A stretch of DNA of 19,585 bases from Flavobacteriales bacterium UBA1112 (GTDB taxonomy: Bacteria > Bacteroidota > Bacteroidia > Flavobacteriales_D > Sanyastnellaceae), in assembly GCA_002313415.1 (NCBI GenBank), contig DCBH01000013.1:1-19585 (forward strand). Reading direction: 5' to 3'. The notes beneath the pieces are model-generated. The model did not search any database, had not been told where the DNA came from, and worked only from the letters and a program-made list of their open reading frames with translations. Every line of letters begins with the position of its first letter. The stretch's first letter is position 1. Positions 15,434-19,585 of this stretch are shown here, one piece after another. The position numbers and the translations under genes are program-made.

Positions 15434-15685
15434 ATGGACGCCAAACAATCCCGCATCAGACACATTGCCAAGACGGCCACATGGCGCGTGATCGGCACCG
15501 TGGATACTTTTCTTGTGAGTTGGTGGGTCTCAGGCGACCCATTCGTGGGATTTGAAATTGGAATGTTGGAACTCATCACGAAGACCCTACTTTACTATTT
15601 TCACGAGCGAGCCTGGTTTCGATTTGGGCGACTAGGACGTCGGGACCAAACCAGTGACAAGAAAGCGCCAGCACAACATCCATGA
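15434..15685 (+). CDS. DUF2061 small membrane protein
   Basis: The 83-residue protein begins MDAKQSRIRHIAKTATWRVI, with the basic start and TATWR phrase typical of DUF2061 (PF09834). It has a hydrophobic segment at about 19-33, a second at about 38-57 (containing ELITKTLLYYFHERAW), and a basic, polar tail. It is therefore probably an inner-membrane protein with two helices. ATG 15434 is preferred to an in-frame ATT/GAT region upstream; an in-frame start near 15416 would add six residues. It follows the cysC-like gene after 51 bases, and its stop overlaps cysD as ATGA, so it is made together with cysD. The function is unknown. The tight placement among sulfate-activation genes suggests a role in sulfate uptake or in anchoring the enzymes (inference). 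Confidence 0.85.
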   Translation: MDAKQSRIRHIAKTATWRVIGTVDTFLVSWWVSGDPFVGFEIGMLELITKTLLYYFHERAWFRFGRLGRRDQTSDKKAPAQHP

Positions 15686-16593
15686 GCGACTCGAACTACA
15701 ACCTCGACCATCTGACAGAGCTCGAAGCCGAGTCCATGTATGTACTGCGTGAAGTCGCAGCTCAATTCGACCGACCTGCAATTCTGTTTTCTGGAGGAAA
15801 GGACAGCATCGTGGTGACCCACCTTGCAGCCAAAGCCTTCGCCCCCGGGCGCATCCCCATGCCCCTCGTCCACATTGACACAGGTCACAACTTCCCTGAA
15901 ACCCTCGCGTTCCGAGACAGCCTTGTCGAACGACTTGGCGCACGCCTGATCGTAGGCAGTGTCCAAGCGACCATTGACTCAGGAAAAGTCAAGGAAGAAA
16001 CAGGCGCCAATGCAAGTCGCAATCGACTGCAAACAACGACCCTCATTGACACCATCGAAGAACACCAATTCGACGCATGCGTCGGAGGCGCCCGGCGCGA
16101 CGAGGAAAAAGCCCGAGCCAAGGAACGGTTCTTCTCCCACCGCGACGATTTTAGCCAGTGGGACCCCAAAAACCAACGACCAGAGCTTTGGAACTTATTT
16201 AATGGCATGCACGCGCCTGGCGAACACTTCCGCGTTTTCCCATTGAACAATTGGACGGAGCTCGACGTGTGGAATTACATCCTTCGAGAGAACATCGCCC
16301 TGCCCTCCCTCTACTTCGCACATGAACGGATGTGCATCCGGAGAGCAGACCAAATCCTCGCCCACTCCGACCACCTCAATCTCCGACCCGAGGAGGTGCC
16401 AGAGATGATGCAAGTCCGTTTCCGTACTCTTGGCGACCTCACCATCACAGGTGCGTTCGAAAGCAATGCCGACACCCTAGGAAAAATCATTGATGAAGTC
16501 TCCGCCACGCGAATCACAGAGCGCGGAGGCCGAATGGACGACAAGCGCAGCGAAAGCGCCATGGAGGACCGCAAAAAAGAAGGGTATTTCTAA
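15682..16593 (+). CDS. cysD: Sulfate adenylyltransferase small subunit
   Basis: With CysN this forms ATP sulfurylase, making APS from ATP and sulfate (EC 2.7.7.4). The 303-residue length is normal. The PP-loop motif SGGKDS is at 37-42, preceded by AILF and followed by VHIDTGHNFPET (63-74). Other conserved segments are CVGGARRDEEKARAKERFFS and the C-terminal RTLGDLTITGA, ending in KKEGYF. The ATG overlaps the DUF2061 stop, and cysN starts seven bases after the stop. It supplies activated sulfate for assimilation and, with a working CysC, PAPS for sulfotransferases. No cysH, cysIJ or sulfate permease is in the window. The assignment is very secure. Confidence 0.97.
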   Translation: MSDSNYNLDHLTELEAESMYVLREVAAQFDRPAILFSGGKDSIVVTHLAAKAFAPGRIPMPLVHIDTGHNFPETLAFRDSLVERLGARLIVGSVQATIDSGKVKEETGANASRNRLQTTTLIDTIEEHQFDACVGGARRDEEKARAKERFFSHRDDFSQWDPKNQRPELWNLFNGMHAPGEHFRVFPLNNWTELDVWNYILRENIALPSLYFAHERMCIRRADQILAHSDHLNLRPEEVPEMMQVRFRTLGDLTITGAFESNADTLGKIIDEVSATRITERGGRMDDKRSESAMEDRKKEGYF

Positions 16594-16600
16594 AGGAATC

Positions 16601-17872
16601 ATGGCAGCATCAACCTCCCCTCCTGACCACAACGGCCTCTTGCGATTCACCACCGCAGGCAGCGTCGACGACGGCAAAAGCACCCTCATTGGGCGATTGT
16701 TGTACGACAGCAAAAGCATTTTTGAGGACCAACTTGAAGCGGTGGAATCCGCCTCAAGCCAAAAAGGAATCGACGGCACCGACCTCAGTCTTCTGACAGA
16801 CGGATTGAAAGCGGAACGCGAACAGGGCATCACCATAGACGTCGCGTACCGCTACTTTGCCACGCCCAAGCGCAAGTTCATCATCGCGGATACGCCGGGA
16901 CACATTCAGTACACCCGAAACATGGTGACTGGCGCCTCCACGGCTGACCTTGCCATCATCCTGATTGACGCTCGTCATGGACTCCTTGAGCAAACCCACC
17001 GGCACAGCTTCATCGCATCCCTATTGGGCCTTCGCCACGTCGTGGTCTGCGTGAACAAGATGGACTTGGTCGAGTACAGTGAAGAGCGTTTTGACGAGAT
17101 TGTGAAAGCCTACAAGAATTTCTCATCGCGCCTCGACATCACTGACATCAAGTTCATTCCCATCAGTGCCTTGCATGGTGACAATGTGGTAGACCGTTCT
17201 GACAAGACCCCTTGGTATGGAGGTGGAACCCTCCTTCACCACCTCGAAACGGTGCACGTTGGCGCAGACCGAAATCTTCAAGATTGCCGGTTTCCCGTTC
17301 AATACGTTATCCGCCCCCAAACCGACGCCCACCGTGACTTCCGTGGCTACGCCGGACGCATCGCCTCTGGGGTTTGGAAACCCGGCGACAAGGTTGTGGC
17401 CCTACCCAGTGGAAAGGAGAGCACCATCGACGAAATCCTCGTAGGAGACGCACCCCTCGACAAAGCCTTCCCCCCACTGAGCGTCACCATGACTCTCAAA
17501 GACGACATCGACCTCAGTCGAGGTGACATGCTCGTTCGAGCCAACAACCAGCCCGAGAGCACCCAAGTCCTCGACGCCCGAATCTGCTGGCTCAGCGAAT
17601 CACCGCTCAACAGTGCCACGCGCTACGTCTTACGCCACACCACGCGCGACGTTCAGGCGAAAATCACTGAAGTACTTTACCGCATCGACATCAACACCCT
17701 CCACCGCGTGGAAGATGACGTCACCATAAGCGTCAATGACATGGCGAGGGTTCGCATCAAAACGGCCTCACCCCTTCTCACTGACGGCTACAAAGAAAAT
17801 CGCAGTACAGGATCATTCATCCTCGTTGACCCTTCGACTCATTTGACCGTGGCGGCGGGAGTGGTGGGTTGA
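16601..17872 (+). CDS. cysN: Sulfate adenylyltransferase large subunit (GTPase)
   Basis: CysN is the elongation-factor-like GTPase that drives APS formation by CysD. The 423-residue protein has G1 GSVDDGKST (20-28), the EREQGITIDVAYRYF switch region (72-86), G3 DTPGH (97-101) and G4 NKMD (152-155), then EF-Tu-like beta-barrel domains (from about 225). There is no fused CysC domain at the C-terminus, consistent with a separate cysC-like gene upstream. ATG 16601 is chosen because it lies seven bases after the cysD stop and just before the conserved LLRFTTAGSVDDGKS; longer in-frame readings run inside cysD. The stop TGA (17870-17872) is separated by one base from the end of the convergent gene, so no room exists for a private terminator. 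Confidence 0.97.
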   Translation: MAASTSPPDHNGLLRFTTAGSVDDGKSTLIGRLLYDSKSIFEDQLEAVESASSQKGIDGTDLSLLTDGLKAEREQGITIDVAYRYFATPKRKFIIADTPGHIQYTRNMVTGASTADLAIILIDARHGLLEQTHRHSFIASLLGLRHVVVCVNKMDLVEYSEERFDEIVKAYKNFSSRLDITDIKFIPISALHGDNVVDRSDKTPWYGGGTLLHHLETVHVGADRNLQDCRFPVQYVIRPQTDAHRDFRGYAGRIASGVWKPGDKVVALPSGKESTIDEILVGDAPLDKAFPPLSVTMTLKDDIDLSRGDMLVRANNQPESTQVLDARICWLSESPLNSATRYVLRHTTRDVQAKITEVLYRIDINTLHRVEDDVTISVNDMARVRIKTASPLLTDGYKENRSTGSFILVDPSTHLTVAAGVVG

Positions 17873-17873
17873 C

Positions 17874-19229
17874 TCAAAATCGCCCAAGGAGTACTTTTTC
17901 TTCAGACATCGGTAACAGCACCCCTCCGACAAAAAACAAAATGGGAGAGCTCGCACTCATCGGGGCGGTCAACCACCCCTCCACTGAGAAAGAAACCAAA
18001 AAAGGAAGCAACCCTACAAAAAGCACGCTGCGATTTGTCAAGCCTAACCTAGAAAGCAAGACAAAGAAAAGTAAGAGGGTGGCAGGTATTCCATAATTCA
18101 TGGCAAAGGCAAGCCAGCTGTTGTGGCTCAATCCTTGATGATTTTGCATCGCGAAATAGGAGTAGTTTTCCCTGAAATATCGCTCCTCTGCCCCCCCTCC
18201 AGCTCCAAACCAAGGTCGCATTTTGATTTGGTCTATTGCATGCTCCCAAGCCAACAAGCGCCCTCCCCCTTCTTCCAGACTCTCTTCCCGAACCACTTGC
18301 TCTGGCAACATTTCAAACAATGCTTCTGATGAAAACAAGGCCAAGGTCAAAACAACAGAACAGCCGAACAACAGTCTTGTCATTTGGGCGAAAAACGACG
18401 ACTGAATTCCTTGCAAGGACCAAGCTCCGAAAGAAAAAATCGCTGCCAACATTGCCCCTCGTGTTCCAGTCCAGAAGTAAAAAATCGCTGTCAAAACAAG
18501 GAGGGCTATGGTGCGAGGATTTTTGAGATGATGTGAAGCCACAAGTCCCAAAACAAACAAGCCCAGCCACCAATGGCTGAATTCGTTGGGATTGCCAAAA
18601 ATCCCGCGGAACCTTCCATTCAAATGACTCACGTCATAGTCCACAATGCGGCTTGACAAACACACCGCGACGACCACAAGTCCCACATGCACCAAGGTTG
18701 ACAAACGGCGTGACGTTTCTTCTTTTACAACTGTGCGGCACAAAACCAGCATGGACCACCACATTGAAGACAACAGGACCGTTTCCTCCAAGCCTGCCGC
18801 GACATGTTCTGAAAGCACCGCCGGCAAACCTGTGCAAATCCATACGACCACCAGAAATCCAATCGATTTTCGGCGCTCCGAGAATGACATACCTCTAAGC
18901 CTCCTCAGAGCTTCTATGAAGATGAGGAACGCAAAAAGAAGGCGCAGTATTTTCCAATATTGAAGCCCAACAACGCGAGAACTAGCTAAAACACAAGCCA
19001 GAACAAACATGGCCACCACAGCCTCACACCAATTGCTCCAGCGCCTCCAAAGAGCCAACATTGAAAAAGACAAAACAGTTCCCAAGGCCAAATTTGGAAT
19101 GAACGCGATGAGCGAGAGGAGGGTGGATTGAAGCACAACGAGTCTCCAATCCAAGCGTAACTCTGACAAGACTAGAGAACTTTTTGGAACAGTTGAGCCC
19201 TCAGATGGGAATCGAGTCAAATAGCTCAC
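17874..19229 (-). CDS. O-antigen ligase/polymerase-like membrane protein (Wzy_C family)
   Basis: The 451-residue protein has about ten to eleven hydrophobic segments and the Wzy_C (PF04932) pattern. FRGIFGNPNEFSHWW lies mid-protein, followed by a helix and then TGTRGAML. A long periplasmic loop contains GGGRLLAWEHAIDQIKMRP, FGAGGG and GLSHNSWLAFAMNYGIP, with the conserved R/H residues of this family. Such proteins ligate or polymerise lipid-linked glycans at the outer face of the inner membrane. The start is read as GTG 19229; a TTG or another start slightly downstream is possible because a promoter-like box ends four bases upstream. Which of WaaL-like ligase, Wzy polymerase or protein O-oligosaccharyltransferase it is cannot be told. 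It fits functionally with the glycan cluster at the other end of the window. Confidence 0.86.
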   Translation of the reverse strand: MSYLTRFPSEGSTVPKSSLVLSELRLDWRLVVLQSTLLSLIAFIPNLALGTVLSFSMLALWRRWSNWCEAVVAMFVLACVLASSRVVGLQYWKILRLLFAFLIFIEALRRLRGMSFSERRKSIGFLVVVWICTGLPAVLSEHVAAGLEETVLLSSMWWSMLVLCRTVVKEETSRRLSTLVHVGLVVVAVCLSSRIVDYDVSHLNGRFRGIFGNPNEFSHWWLGLFVLGLVASHHLKNPRTIALLVLTAIFYFWTGTRGAMLAAIFSFGAWSLQGIQSSFFAQMTRLLFGCSVVLTLALFSSEALFEMLPEQVVREESLEEGGGRLLAWEHAIDQIKMRPWFGAGGGAEERYFRENYSYFAMQNHQGLSHNSWLAFAMNYGIPATLLLFFVLLSRLGLTNRSVLFVGLLPFLVSFSVEGWLTAPMSASSPILFFVGGVLLPMSEEKVLLGRF

Positions 19230-19233
19230 CGCG

Positions 19234-19241
19234 CAAACTTA
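19234..19241 (-). promoter_or_regulatory. TAnnTTTG (-7 type) box upstream of the O-antigen ligase-like gene
   Basis: On the minus strand this reads TAAGTTTG, an exact match to the Bacteroidota -7 consensus. It lies four bases before the GTG start. No clear TTG -33 element is found at the usual distance. It sits in the 68-base gap after glyA. Confidence 0.3.
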
Positions 19242-19297
19242 GTTCTCTTTCTGCCTGCCTTGCGTCCAGCATATCAGACATATGAAGTTGAGCAAGT

Positions 19298-19585
19298 TTA
19301 ACCCACCAATGGATAGGTGGAGAATTTATCTCGAACCTCATCTCCGACTCGTTGAATCACCGCTTCATCTTCGGGTGCTTGAATGACAGCATCCATCCAT
19401 TCAACAAGTTGGACCATGTCCGACTCGACGAGTCCGCGAGTCGTGATGGCAGGGGTGCCAACCCGCATGCCCGAAGTCACAAATGGCGAGCGAGTATCGA
19501 AAGGCACCATGTTCTTGTTCACCGTAATGTGCGCACGGCCAAGAGATTGCTCCGCGGTTTTCCCTGTGACGCCCTTGTTCGACAA
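19298..19585 (-). CDS. glyA: Serine hydroxymethyltransferase, C-terminal part (5' end outside window)
   Basis: The minus-strand frame is open to the window edge and ends at TAA 19298-19300. The 95 residues start LSNKGVTGKTAEQSLGRAHI, followed by TVNKNMVPFDTRSPFVTSG, MRVGTPAITTRGL and a C-terminal helix, which is the diagnostic C-terminal domain of SHMT. The enzyme interconverts serine and glycine with tetrahydrofolate (EC 2.1.2.1). The PLP lysine lies upstream, outside the window. It is oriented toward the ligase-like gene, 68 bases away. The assignment is very secure. Confidence 0.96.
   Translation of the reverse strand: MSNKGVTGKTAEQSLGRAHITVNKNMVPFDTRSPFVTSGMRVGTPAITTRGLVESDMVQLVEWMDAVIQAPEDEAVIQRVGDEVRDKFSTYPLVG

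Noticed and set aside
17869..18526. Several 60-96-codon plus-strand frames opposite the ligase-like gene
   Set aside because: Low-complexity, basic antisense translations of a hydrophobic membrane protein; no conserved pattern.
19270..19286. CATAT...ATATG inverted repeat after glyA as a terminator
   Set aside because: Only five A/T-rich base pairs and no following T run; too weak to call.

Overview
The window looks like a chromosomal segment of a member of the Bacteroidota, probably a Flavobacteriales-like, possibly marine lineage. The evidence is the gene content and order (a bifunctional Rel, an OstA/LptA-like secreted protein, a Fur-family regulator and purA in one run; a DUF2061 gene inside a cysC/cysD/cysN set), weak or absent Shine-Dalgarno sequences, and TAnnTTTG promoter-like boxes. 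The assignment rests on recalled gene orders and motifs, not on a search. No tRNA, rRNA, CRISPR array, IS element or integrase was found.

Layout. (1) Bases 1-489 hold the 3' end of a MoxR-type AAA+ ATPase, GC-rich. (2) Bases 489-5833 are an AT-richer, same-strand surface-glycan cluster: sulfotransferase-like protein, WcaF-type acetyltransferase, PglK/MsbA-type flippase ABC transporter, two GT4 glycosyltransferases, and the start of a GT2 glycosyltransferase. The last four are chained by 4-base ATGA stop/start overlaps. The GT2 gene is broken, and its degraded remains fill 5834 to about 6178, the only gene-free stretch over 300 bases. (3) Bases 6179-8552 (minus strand) hold a third GT4 glycosyltransferase and fumarylacetoacetase (fahA, last step of tyrosine breakdown). 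(4) Bases 8626-17872 (plus strand) hold a methyltransferase-like protein and then a tightly packed run: rel, ostA-like, fur-family, purA, cysC-like, DUF2061, cysD, cysN. (5) Bases 17874-19585 (minus strand) hold an O-antigen ligase/polymerase-like membrane protein, ending one base from cysN, and the 3' end of glyA.

How the genes may work together. The glycan genes have the parts for building a lipid-linked oligosaccharide (GT4 enzymes), decorating it (acetyl and sulfuryl transfer), flipping it (ABC transporter) and polymerising or ligating it (Wzy_C-type protein). The cysD/cysN/cysC-like set would make APS and PAPS; PAPS is the donor for sulfotransferases, so the two ends of the window may be biochemically linked. 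The rel-purA pair joins (p)ppGpp metabolism with an enzyme known in E. coli to be inhibited by ppGpp.

No clearly new system is visible. The best leads are the decaying GT2 gene, the very short divergent CysC-like protein beside a DUF2061 membrane protein, and the sulfotransferase/PAPS pairing.
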